Shown one piece after another: positions 35,936-42,980 of a stretch of 64,000 nucleotides of DNA. The stretch is taken from positions 5,411,001-5,475,000 of the forward strand of contig NZ_CP083761.1 in NCBI RefSeq assembly GCF_023558375.1, written 5' to 3'. Under the pieces are notes generated by a model, which saw nothing but the letters and a program-made list of their open reading frames with translations, made no database searches and had not been told where the DNA came from. The stretch's first letter is position 1, and the number at the start of each line of letters is the position of its first letter. The position numbers were made by a program, and so were the translations under genes. The DNA is from Chroococcidiopsis sp. CCMEE 29 (GTDB lineage Bacteria > Cyanobacteriota > Cyanobacteriia > Cyanobacteriales > Chroococcidiopsidaceae).

Positions 35936-36250
35936 ATGTCAGACCCGATTAAACAAGATGCTCAACTCCTGCAGGAGTTGCCTGAATCAGAACAAGAGTC
36001 TGTAGCTGGCGGATTTGCCATGGATATGTTTGACTCTTTTTTCTTCCAGCAAACAGATATCAGCACTTTCGGCGAGGCTGAATATAATAATCCATCAGAT
36101 GGTGGGTCCTATTCACAAAGAACTGGGTATAAGCTTTCCCAACTCACTCTGGCATTTAGCTCGCCCCGGTTCGGTGGAGGTAGAGCTCGATCTGGTCGCT
36201 CTCGGCGGATGGGCGGTATTTTCAACTTCCTCCGAGGCTGGAGAAATTAG
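35936..36250 (+). CDS. Double-glycine precursor peptide B5 with Arg-rich tail
   Basis: 104 residues, starting 17 bp after the PCAT stop behind AGGAG. The leader ends ELPESEQESVAGG. The body FAMDMFDSFFFQQTDISTF, RTGYKLSQLTLAFSSPRF, GGGRARSGRSRRMGG and IFNFLRGWRN is conserved with A5 at both ends and more variable in the middle (EYNNPSDGGSYSQ). The gene order PCAT-peptide-PpiC is the same in both cassettes. Confidence 0.78.
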   Translation: MSDPIKQDAQLLQELPESEQESVAGGFAMDMFDSFFFQQTDISTFGEAEYNNPSDGGSYSQRTGYKLSQLTLAFSSPRFGGGRARSGRSRRMGGIFNFLRGWRN

Positions 36251-36621
36251 GGTGCTACAAAAGCTTTTTGAGGAGGACACCTTTATCTATGCAGCAAACT
36301 CAAACATTTGGGCATTGAGTTTGACTTAACCCTAAAGTATTCTATCCCCCAACTCATGAATTTGTTCAATTCTGATCATATTCATCATCTTGCCACCTCC
36401 AATAGTGCGCTAGGCAGCGTGGAAGAAGAACCCTAGCCTTGGCTTGATAAGTCTTTTGATTAATCGATGGCTACGCAGATCCACAATGTTGTAGAGATAC
36501 TTAACTAGTCGCCCTTGGCAGGTTTCTGGCTTTCTTTGCGTCTGATTTAAGTGCGTCGTTCGCTTCCGGAACGACCGCATTTTAGTCTACGTTAATGATG
36601 CGTGGAGACTAGTTAAGTTAT

Positions 36622-37401
36622 ATGAATCATCAAGGTCAAGCCATTGATTTTTTCGGGTCATCTATCGATCTGACGGAAATAGTTAACTTCCTGCGAAAAA
36701 ACATGCAATTGAAGGAAGTATGCCAGAAGATTTTGTATCAAAAAATAATTGAGCAATCTGCTCAGGAAACCGGCTTAACAGTCACTCCAGAAGAAATCCA
36801 GGCTGAGGTGGAACACCTGCGGCGGACAAAGCACCTGGAGAAGGCTACTGATACATTTGCTTGGCTAGCTGAGCAAATGCTTGATGTAGAAGATTGGGAA
36901 GTAGGCATTCGCGATCGCCTGCTAGAGCAGAAGTTATCTCAGTCTTTATTTGGCAAAGAAGTAGAAAAGTTTTTTACTCAAAATCAGCTTGATTTTGACC
37001 AGGTATTACTTTATCAATTAATTGTTCCCTACGAGAAACTTTGCCAGGAACTTTTCTATCAAATTTCTGAGCAAGAAATTAGCTTTTATGAAGCGGCTCA
37101 CCTTTATGATATCGACGAGAACCGCCGTTATCATTGCGGTTATGAAGGGAAGCTTTACCGCTGGAATTTAAAGCCAGAAATAGCAACAGTGGTGTTTGGT
37201 GCCAGAGCTGGAGAATTAATTGGTCCGCTTCCTACCGACCAAGGAGTTCATCTTTTAATAGTTGAAGAGTTTATTCCAGCAGAACTTAACTCTACGAGGT
37301 ATCAAGACATTTTAGATCGGATGTTTACGCATTGGTTAGAATGCGAACTTAACTATCTACTACATAGCTACCATCATAATGAAAACAACTCGATTAGATG
37401 A
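36622..37401 (+). CDS. PpiC-like (parvulin/SurA-type) protein, cassette B
   Basis: 259 residues, paralogue of 23610-24362. Shared blocks: FLRKNMQLKEVCQKILYQKI, DRLLEQKLSQSLFGKEVEKF, HLYDIDENRRYHCGYEGKLY and FGARAGELIGPLPTDQGVHL. It is about nine residues longer at the C-terminus. No signal peptide. Its stop codon overlaps the start of the ATP-grasp gene (ATGA at 37398-37401), so the two are probably translationally coupled. The 370-bp gap before it contains no gene; a GTCGTTC/GAACGAC hairpin lies near 36553-36575. Confidence 0.75.
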   Translation: MNHQGQAIDFFGSSIDLTEIVNFLRKNMQLKEVCQKILYQKIIEQSAQETGLTVTPEEIQAEVEHLRRTKHLEKATDTFAWLAEQMLDVEDWEVGIRDRLLEQKLSQSLFGKEVEKFFTQNQLDFDQVLLYQLIVPYEKLCQELFYQISEQEISFYEAAHLYDIDENRRYHCGYEGKLYRWNLKPEIATVVFGARAGELIGPLPTDQGVHLLIVEEFIPAELNSTRYQDILDRMFTHWLECELNYLLHSYHHNENNSIR

Positions 37402-38306
37402 ATATTTTAATTTTGGGAAATGCAGAAGATGCTCATGCTGTCCATCTGCATAATGCACTAACTCAAGCAGGTGCGACAGTAGCTTATTTTGATACTCGTT
37501 TATTTCCTACACAGTTAAAAATATCTTGGCAACCGGACACTCAGGTAGGTAGTTTAACCCTATCTGGAGGAAATAAGTTGCACTTTCAAGACATCAACAG
37601 CGTGTTCTGGCGACAGATTTCTGGGGTTTATATTCCAACATTAAAAGATGCAAATCAGCAAAAAGTTGCCTTTCATGATTCCATGAGTCTGTTGCGATCG
37701 CTCATGCAAGCTTGTCCAGCTTACTGGGTTAACTCTTGGCAAGCATACCAGTTTCATAAAGAAAAACCCCTGCAACTAAGCAAGGCAAAGCAACTAGGAG
37801 TCACAATTCCAGCCACCCTGATCAGCAATAATTCCGAGCAAATTATTGAGTTCGCTCAATATCATAAACGTCTGATCTTTAAACCAGTTTATGGTGGCGC
37901 ACATACCCAGTTTGTCACTGAGTCACACTTAGAACCTCAGCGGCTGGCTTTAGCCTTGAATCTTGCTCCAGTAACGATACAGGAGTACATTCCTGGTACT
38001 AATATTCGTAGCTATGTAGTCGGTGAGTCAGTTTATTCTGCCGAAATTCGCAGTAATTCTTTAGATTTCCGGGAAGATGCACAAGCTGAATTGATGCCAA
38101 TAGAATTGCCAGCATCAGTGCGACAGCAATGTCTAGCGATCGCTAAAGCATTCATGCTGGAGTGGACAGCGATTGATTGGCGTTTAAAGCCAACAGGTGA
38201 ATACGTGTTCCTAGAAGCAAATCCAAGTCCGATGTTTCTACACTTTGAGCAGAAAACTGGTTTTCCGATCACCCAAAGGCTAGTCAGTTTACTAATGGTT
38301 GATTAA
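37398..38306 (+). CDS. ATP-grasp ligase, graspetide macrocyclase-like
   Basis: 302 residues. The pattern is that of RimK/MvdC-MvdD-type ATP-grasp enzymes: N-terminal Rossmann-like MNILILGNAEDAHAVHLHNA, substrate-side FWRQISGVYIP, then LIFKPVYGGAHTQFV (ATP-binding Lys), TIQEYIPGTNIRSYVVG, and the Mg-binding end FMLEWTAIDWRLKPTGEYVF followed by LEANPSPMF. Such enzymes join Thr/Ser/Lys side chains to Asp/Glu carboxylates in precursor peptides. The convergent precursor at 38389-38715, with Thr-rich GEEGG repeats, is the obvious substrate. Overlaps the PpiC-like gene by 4 bases. There is only one ligase, so ester bonds rather than both ester and amide are expected. Confidence 0.8.
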   Translation: MNILILGNAEDAHAVHLHNALTQAGATVAYFDTRLFPTQLKISWQPDTQVGSLTLSGGNKLHFQDINSVFWRQISGVYIPTLKDANQQKVAFHDSMSLLRSLMQACPAYWVNSWQAYQFHKEKPLQLSKAKQLGVTIPATLISNNSEQIIEFAQYHKRLIFKPVYGGAHTQFVTESHLEPQRLALALNLAPVTIQEYIPGTNIRSYVVGESVYSAEIRSNSLDFREDAQAELMPIELPASVRQQCLAIAKAFMLEWTAIDWRLKPTGEYVFLEANPSPMFLHFEQKTGFPITQRLVSLLMVD

Positions 38307-38317
38307 ACCAAATTATG

Positions 38318-38342
38318 GTAGGGTGGGCAACGCCTACCCTAC
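38318..38342. terminator. Inverted repeat between convergent genes
   Basis: GTAGGGTGGGC and GCCTACCCTAC pair with a single mismatch around a 3-nt loop. It sits between the ends of the ATP-grasp gene and the precursor gene. The sequence resembles a common cyanobacterial intergenic repeat and could serve as a terminator on both strands. Confidence 0.5.
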
Positions 38343-38388
38343 TATCATGATTAAATTATTTAGTTTTTCATTCAGCCGAATCCCTGTC

Positions 38389-38715
38389 TTAGATACTTAA
38401 ATCTAAGTACATACCACCTTCTTCACCTACAGCCATAGTTGTAACTTCACCGCCTTCCTCACCTACCGCCAAAGTAGTATAAGTTGGAGATTCTTTAGAA
38501 GGTGATTCTTTACGACCAGGGAATTTAATCCGGGGAAATTCAAAACTTGGATACCCAGTGGAACCTCCTGCTTCACTTCCTGGACATGGAGCAGAGATAC
38601 ACTGGATATGGCCTCCACCTGCAACTATTTCTGCGTCTGCCTCATTAAGTTCTTCGGCGAAACTCAATTCAATGTTTTCTAGAGCAGAAATATCTAAATC
38701 AAAAGGATGGCTCAT
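38389..38715 (-). CDS. Graspetide-like precursor peptide with double-glycine leader
   Basis: 108 residues behind AGGAGA. The N-terminal part has a Gly-Gly leader (ELNEADAEIVAGGG). It continues with a Cys pair (CISAPC), a Gly/Ser stretch and SFEFPRIKFPGRKES, which may be the ligase-recognition segment. The C-terminus carries two near-identical core repeats, TTLAVGEEGGEV and TTMAVGEEGGMY, ending LDLSI. Repeated Thr-Thr plus Glu-Glu cores are typical of omega-ester peptides made by ATP-grasp ligases. Unusually, the Gly-Gly site lies some 40 residues before the first core. It faces the ATP-grasp gene and has a TGCCAN3TGGCA palindrome about 100 bp upstream. Confidence 0.72.
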   Translation of the reverse strand: MSHPFDLDISALENIELSFAEELNEADAEIVAGGGHIQCISAPCPGSEAGGSTGYPSFEFPRIKFPGRKESPSKESPTYTTLAVGEEGGEVTTMAVGEEGGMYLDLSI

Positions 38716-38813
38716 AACATTCTCCTAATTCAAAAAATAAATATGTAGACCCATTACAATGATTGAAGTATGTAATGATGTAACTAACCTAGAATCTAAA
38801 AATTCAGTTGTGC

Positions 38814-38826
38814 TGCCAGGTTGGCA
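38814..38826. promoter_or_regulatory. TGCCAN3TGGCA palindrome upstream of the graspetide-like precursor
   Basis: TGCCAGGTTGGCA, 99 bp upstream of the precursor start (38715) on the reverse strand and only 6 bp beyond the end of the M16-like gene. It marks the right edge of the island. Confidence 0.5.
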
Positions 38827-38831
38827 AATTT

Positions 38832-40316
38832 TTATTTCATTACAAGTTTGGCACCAGGAATCGTAATGTCTATTGGCGTTACTTCTGCTGCTAACTGTGT
38901 AAGCGGCGGTTGAATTGCAGCAGTATTCCCTACAACTAGCGTGACAAGATTCTCTGGCTTGAGATACTCACGCGCCACACGCTGAACATCAGCAGCAGTG
39001 GTTGCCTCTACACTACGCTGGTAGCGAAACAGGAAATCAGCTGGATAGCCGTAATATTCATATCGCATTAGCCGTGTCAGAGTTTGACTGGGGTCTTCAA
39101 AATTGAAGACAAAAGAGTTAAGTACTGAATCTTTGGCATAGGCTAGTTCTGCTGATGCAACTGGTTCAGCTTGGAGCCGTTTGATTTCTGCACTAATGGC
39201 TTGAATAAACGGGACTGTCGTTTCAGAGCGAGTTTGTCCCCCAGCAATAAACACACCTGGGTAATCGTATCTGGGACTCCAAGCACCATAGACTGAATAA
39301 GCAAGACCTTGGCGCGATCGCACAGAATTAAACAACCGTCCCCCAAATCCGTTCAACACTCCATTCAACACATCTAACGCTGCATAGTCAGGGTTATCCA
39401 AGCGTCCGCCTAAATGACCGATCTGGACATAGCTTTGAGTCAACTGTGGCTGATCTACCAAAAAAATTCCACTCTGCTTCGCCTGAGATACCGCTGGCAA
39501 CTGGGGTTGAGCTAGCTTCTGGTTTGGTTTCCAGTCGCCAAACTGCTTTTGGATCAGCGATCGCATTACCTTGGAGTCAAAATCCCCCACAATCCCCAAA
39601 ATCATATTATTGGGATGAAAATATTGCTGATAAAACCCGATCAAATCCTCACGCGAAATATTATCCAAAGTTGCATACTCAACAATCCGGGCATAGGGGC
39701 TACTGTCACCATAGATTAATTTTTGAATTTCCCGCTGAGCAATACCATTAGGATCGTCATTCCGACGGGCAATCCCACCTCTAAGCTGAGTCTTAGCCAA
39801 ATCCAACTTGTCTTGGGCAAACACTGGCTGCCGGATCACCTCCGTAAATAGCCCAAACACAGTTTCCAAATCTTCACTCAGCGCACTAAAACTAGCACTA
39901 CCAGAAGTCGTATTAATTCCCGTTTCCACCGCAGCTGCTCTTTGTTCCAACAGCTGATTTAATTCATCAGCCGCATGCTGTTGAGTTCCCCCAGTCCGCA
40001 TCACCGTCCCCGCCAAGCTAGCTAACCCCACTTGTGCTGACGGTTCCAAGCGATCGCCCGTATGAAACAGTGCCGTCCCTCCCACCAACGGCAATTCCCG
40101 ATCCTCCATCAAATACACCACCATGCCATTCCCCAACACATACCGCTCATAATGCGGCAATTGCACCTCTGGCAACGGTGGAAACTCCAACTGAGTGTAA
40201 TGCCGTGCCGCCGCCGCTAAAGCAGGCAAACGCAACAGCACAACCAACAATATCGATACCACCAACAGCCCCAACCATTTAAACCCCCTCCTATTCCTCA
40301 ACCCAAACCATTCCAT
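38832..40316 (-). CDS. M16-family peptidase-like protein (probably non-catalytic subunit)
   Basis: 494 residues with an N-terminal signal/anchor (WLGLLVVSILLVVLLRLPAL). It has the M16 fold (NGMVVYLMEDRELPLVGGTA; FGGRLFNSVRSRQGLAYSVY) but lacks the HxxEH zinc motif: the equivalent region reads LASLAGTVMRTGG. Such subunits pair with an active M16 partner, here the gene 100 bp upstream on the same strand. Probably periplasmic. Cyanobacteria often carry this pair, so adjacency to the peptide island may be incidental. Confidence 0.85.
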   Translation of the reverse strand: MEWFGLRNRRGFKWLGLLVVSILLVVLLRLPALAAAARHYTQLEFPPLPEVQLPHYERYVLGNGMVVYLMEDRELPLVGGTALFHTGDRLEPSAQVGLASLAGTVMRTGGTQQHAADELNQLLEQRAAAVETGINTTSGSASFSALSEDLETVFGLFTEVIRQPVFAQDKLDLAKTQLRGGIARRNDDPNGIAQREIQKLIYGDSSPYARIVEYATLDNISREDLIGFYQQYFHPNNMILGIVGDFDSKVMRSLIQKQFGDWKPNQKLAQPQLPAVSQAKQSGIFLVDQPQLTQSYVQIGHLGGRLDNPDYAALDVLNGVLNGFGGRLFNSVRSRQGLAYSVYGAWSPRYDYPGVFIAGGQTRSETTVPFIQAISAEIKRLQAEPVASAELAYAKDSVLNSFVFNFEDPSQTLTRLMRYEYYGYPADFLFRYQRSVEATTAADVQRVAREYLKPENLVTLVVGNTAAIQPPLTQLAAEVTPIDITIPGAKLVMK

Positions 40317-40343
40317 AACTATCTCTCCTATTCTCTACTCCTG

Positions 40344-40403
40344 TACGGGCGGGTTTATCAGGCATACTTGCGATCAAATAGAACATTTGTCTAAACCCGC
40401 CCC
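40344..40403. repeat. Dispersed imperfect inverted repeat, copy 2
   Basis: Starts TACGGGCGGGTTTATCAGGC and ends TAAACCCGCCC, between the two M16 genes. It shares the GC-rich termini with copies at 11094-11156 and 51493-51553. Confidence 0.6.
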
Positions 40404-40415
40404 TGCTGCCTATTT

Positions 40416-41993
40416 TCACTGAGACAACAAACGCCCAACTGTTCGATTTTCCACCGTAAAAGTACCTCTAGCCACCCGCTGAACATCAGCTGGCGTTACT
40501 TGCGCGATCGCCTCCAACTGCTTAAACAAATTCCGCCACGAACCCGTTTTCACTTCATACTCCAACAACAGCTGTGCCATCCCCATATTTGACTTCAGCG
40601 ATCGCAATACTCCCGCCCGTACCTGAGTCTTTACCCGCTCCAACTCCTGCGCCGACACTGGCTCAATCTTCAATTTTTCAATTTCCTTACCTAAAGCCAA
40701 GCCCACCTGATCAACCGAGCGACCAGGAGCCGTTAACGCATAAAACAGCATCAAATTTGGATACTTATCCCCTGGGAAACCACTAAAGCCTTGTGCCGAC
40801 AGAGCAATCTGCTGTTGTTCCACCAAAGACTTATACAAGCGCGATGTGCGACCATCACTCAGCAACCGCCCAATAATCTCATAAACCACATGATCTGGAT
40901 CGTTTATCCCTGGACGGTGATATCCCTCCAAATACCAAGGCTGAGAAGGCAACTGCAACGAAACTTCCCGAGTTCCCCTTTGGCTAGGTTCCACTACCTT
41001 TAGATCTGCAGCAGCAGACTTTGCCTTATAGCGACCAAAGTAAACCTGAGCGAGCTGTTTTACTTGAGTTGGGTTGACATCACCCACAACAGCGATCGTC
41101 AAATTGCTGGGCACGTAATACGTATCGAAAAACTGCTGCACATCTTCCCGTGTCAAATTGCGGATATCTTCCTCGTAGCCAATCACGGGACGCTTGTAAG
41201 GATGCACTTGATAAGCAGTATCCAGAAATTTCTCAATCATCTGACCGATGGGAGAATTATCAACCCGCAGCCGCCGCTCCTCCAAAATCACATCTTTCTC
41301 TTTGTAAAACTCTCGAAACACCGGCTCTAGAAACCTCTCAGACTCCAGCGACATCCAAAGCTCTAATTTGTTAGCAGGAAAGCTGTAAAAGTAGCGAGTT
41401 GCCTCAGTGGAGGTATTAGCATTTAGACCAACCCCTCCAGCTTGTTCCACAATCTGCCCCAGCTGATTTTGCTGAACTAACTTAGTTGCCTCCGCTTCAA
41501 TCTGCTCAAACTGGGCTTGCAACCGAATAACTTCTACTGGCTTTTTTGCAGCCCTCGCTGCTTGAATTTGTTCAGCCAGCTGATCTAAACGGGCTAACAG
41601 CGGCTTTTCTGCTTGATAGTCCCTCGTCCCAATCCGTTGAGTACCTTTAAAAGCCAAATGCTCCAAAAAGTGAGCTACACCCGTTTTACCCTCTGGCTCG
41701 TTAACACCGCCTACGTCTGCATAGGTGAGAAAGGAAACAACTGGCGCTTGGTGTCGTTCCAAGACAATGAATTTAATTCCATTTTCCAGCTGAAACTCGC
41801 TCAGCTGTTCAATCACGCGATTTAGATACGGCTGAATTGACTCAGCTGGGGTAAGAGTCTGAGTTCGGGCTAGGGCATTTTCTGGCAGTAAAGCCCAAGA
41901 TAGTCCAGTTATGATCAGAAACGTTACCACCAACCGCTGCCATGCAGCAGGCACGGGTAAACGAAGCAGAATCAAGCGACGCAGTTGGTTCAT
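40416..41993 (-). CDS. M16-family zinc peptidase
   Basis: 525 residues. An N-terminal hydrophobic segment (VTFLIITGLSWALLPENALA) suggests export. The active-site motif HFLEHLAFKGT (HxxEH) is intact, followed downstream by the third ligand region (EATRYFYSFPANKLELWMSL, ERFLEP). The second M16 half has LSDGRTSRLYKSLVEQQQIA. It likely forms a heterodimer with the catalytically dead subunit at 38832-40316. Role is peptide turnover in the periplasm; M16 enzymes also trim some RiPP leaders, but there is no direct sign of that here. Confidence 0.93.
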   Translation of the reverse strand: MNQLRRLILLRLPVPAAWQRLVVTFLIITGLSWALLPENALARTQTLTPAESIQPYLNRVIEQLSEFQLENGIKFIVLERHQAPVVSFLTYADVGGVNEPEGKTGVAHFLEHLAFKGTQRIGTRDYQAEKPLLARLDQLAEQIQAARAAKKPVEVIRLQAQFEQIEAEATKLVQQNQLGQIVEQAGGVGLNANTSTEATRYFYSFPANKLELWMSLESERFLEPVFREFYKEKDVILEERRLRVDNSPIGQMIEKFLDTAYQVHPYKRPVIGYEEDIRNLTREDVQQFFDTYYVPSNLTIAVVGDVNPTQVKQLAQVYFGRYKAKSAAADLKVVEPSQRGTREVSLQLPSQPWYLEGYHRPGINDPDHVVYEIIGRLLSDGRTSRLYKSLVEQQQIALSAQGFSGFPGDKYPNLMLFYALTAPGRSVDQVGLALGKEIEKLKIEPVSAQELERVKTQVRAGVLRSLKSNMGMAQLLLEYEVKTGSWRNLFKQLEAIAQVTPADVQRVARGTFTVENRTVGRLLSQ

Positions 41994-42121
41994 CGGTGAG
42001 GATGGAAGTAGTAGTTCAAGAGCAATCTTTTAAATGATCTATTAAACTGTCAGCAGTGACCAGCCTAATGTTAGACAATATCGCTACAAGTTACATAGCA
42101 GCGATCAAAATATAGGATTCT

Positions 42122-42739
42122 ATGCAAGTTTTTAACCGACCTTCTCAAATAGAAGATTCCTCCCGTACTCGCATTTTGAAAGCGGCGCAGCGGTTGTTTG
42201 CCCGCCAGGGCTTTGATGGTACGACTACCCGCGATTTAGCAGCCGCTGCCAGTGTAGCTGAAGGCACGCTGTTTCGCCATTTTGACAATAAGAAGGCAAT
42301 TTTGATTGAAGTAGCGACACAAGGCTGGATCGAGATTCTCACAGATTTGCTGACGGAATTGAGTGAAATGGGCAGCTATAAAGCTGTTGCCCAGGTGATG
42401 CATCGCCGGATGTGGAATTTTCAGAAAAATGCCGATATGATGCGAGTTTGCTTTATGGAAGCTCAGTTCCACCCAGAGTTACGCGATCGCATTCAATCTG
42501 AAGTGATTGCCAAAATGACGGATGTGGCAGAAGCCTTCTTTCAAACCGCGATGGATAAAGGCATCTATCGCCCGATGAATCCCAAGATAGTTGCTCAGGT
42601 GTTTTTGGGCATGTTTGCGATCGCTGGTTTCAGCCACAACACACTCATGGAACCCGATGCCTCGCCCAAAGTAATGCAGGAAATGGCAGAAGGACTAGCT
42701 GATATTTTTCTCAATGGCGTTTTAGCTACAGAGACATAA
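42122..42739 (+). CDS. TetR-family transcriptional regulator
   Basis: 205 residues. The N-terminal helix-turn-helix is typical: ILKAAQRLFARQGFDGTTTR, DLAAAASVAEGTLFRHFDNK, KAIL. The C-terminal ligand domain is helical with no recognisable signature. It is divergent from the M16 pair and precedes a small lipoprotein gene by 22 bp, so it may regulate either neighbour. Confidence 0.93.
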   Translation: MQVFNRPSQIEDSSRTRILKAAQRLFARQGFDGTTTRDLAAAASVAEGTLFRHFDNKKAILIEVATQGWIEILTDLLTELSEMGSYKAVAQVMHRRMWNFQKNADMMRVCFMEAQFHPELRDRIQSEVIAKMTDVAEAFFQTAMDKGIYRPMNPKIVAQVFLGMFAIAGFSHNTLMEPDASPKVMQEMAEGLADIFLNGVLATET

Positions 42740-42761
42740 TTCTATCTCCAAGGAGTCGTTG

Positions 42762-42941
42762 ATGTTGAACCACAACTGGAATTTGAGAAAAGTGACCGGG
42801 GGCATTCTGAGTGCTGTAGCCTTGCTGAGTATTGCAGGGGGATTAGCCAGCTGTGGCTTTGCAGGAGGAGAAGCAGAAGAAAATGAAACTGAAGAAATTG
42901 AGGAAAACGAAGACAGAGAAGAAGACGACGATAACGACTGA
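42762..42941 (+). CDS. Small lipoprotein with acidic tail
   Basis: 59 residues from the ATG at 42762 (AAGGAG 8 bases upstream). A basic start (NHNWNLRK), a hydrophobic segment (ILSAVALLSIAGG) and the lipobox LASC end at about residue 31, followed by GFAGGEAEENETEE and an almost purely Glu/Asp/Asn tail. So it is a membrane-anchored, highly acidic peptide, perhaps cation-binding. No family recognised. Likely co-transcribed with the TetR gene. Confidence 0.6.
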   Translation: MLNHNWNLRKVTGGILSAVALLSIAGGLASCGFAGGEAEENETEEIEENEDREEDDDND

Positions 42942-42980
42942 GCCTATCGCTACTCATAATCTCGTGCTAACCTCCTAGTT

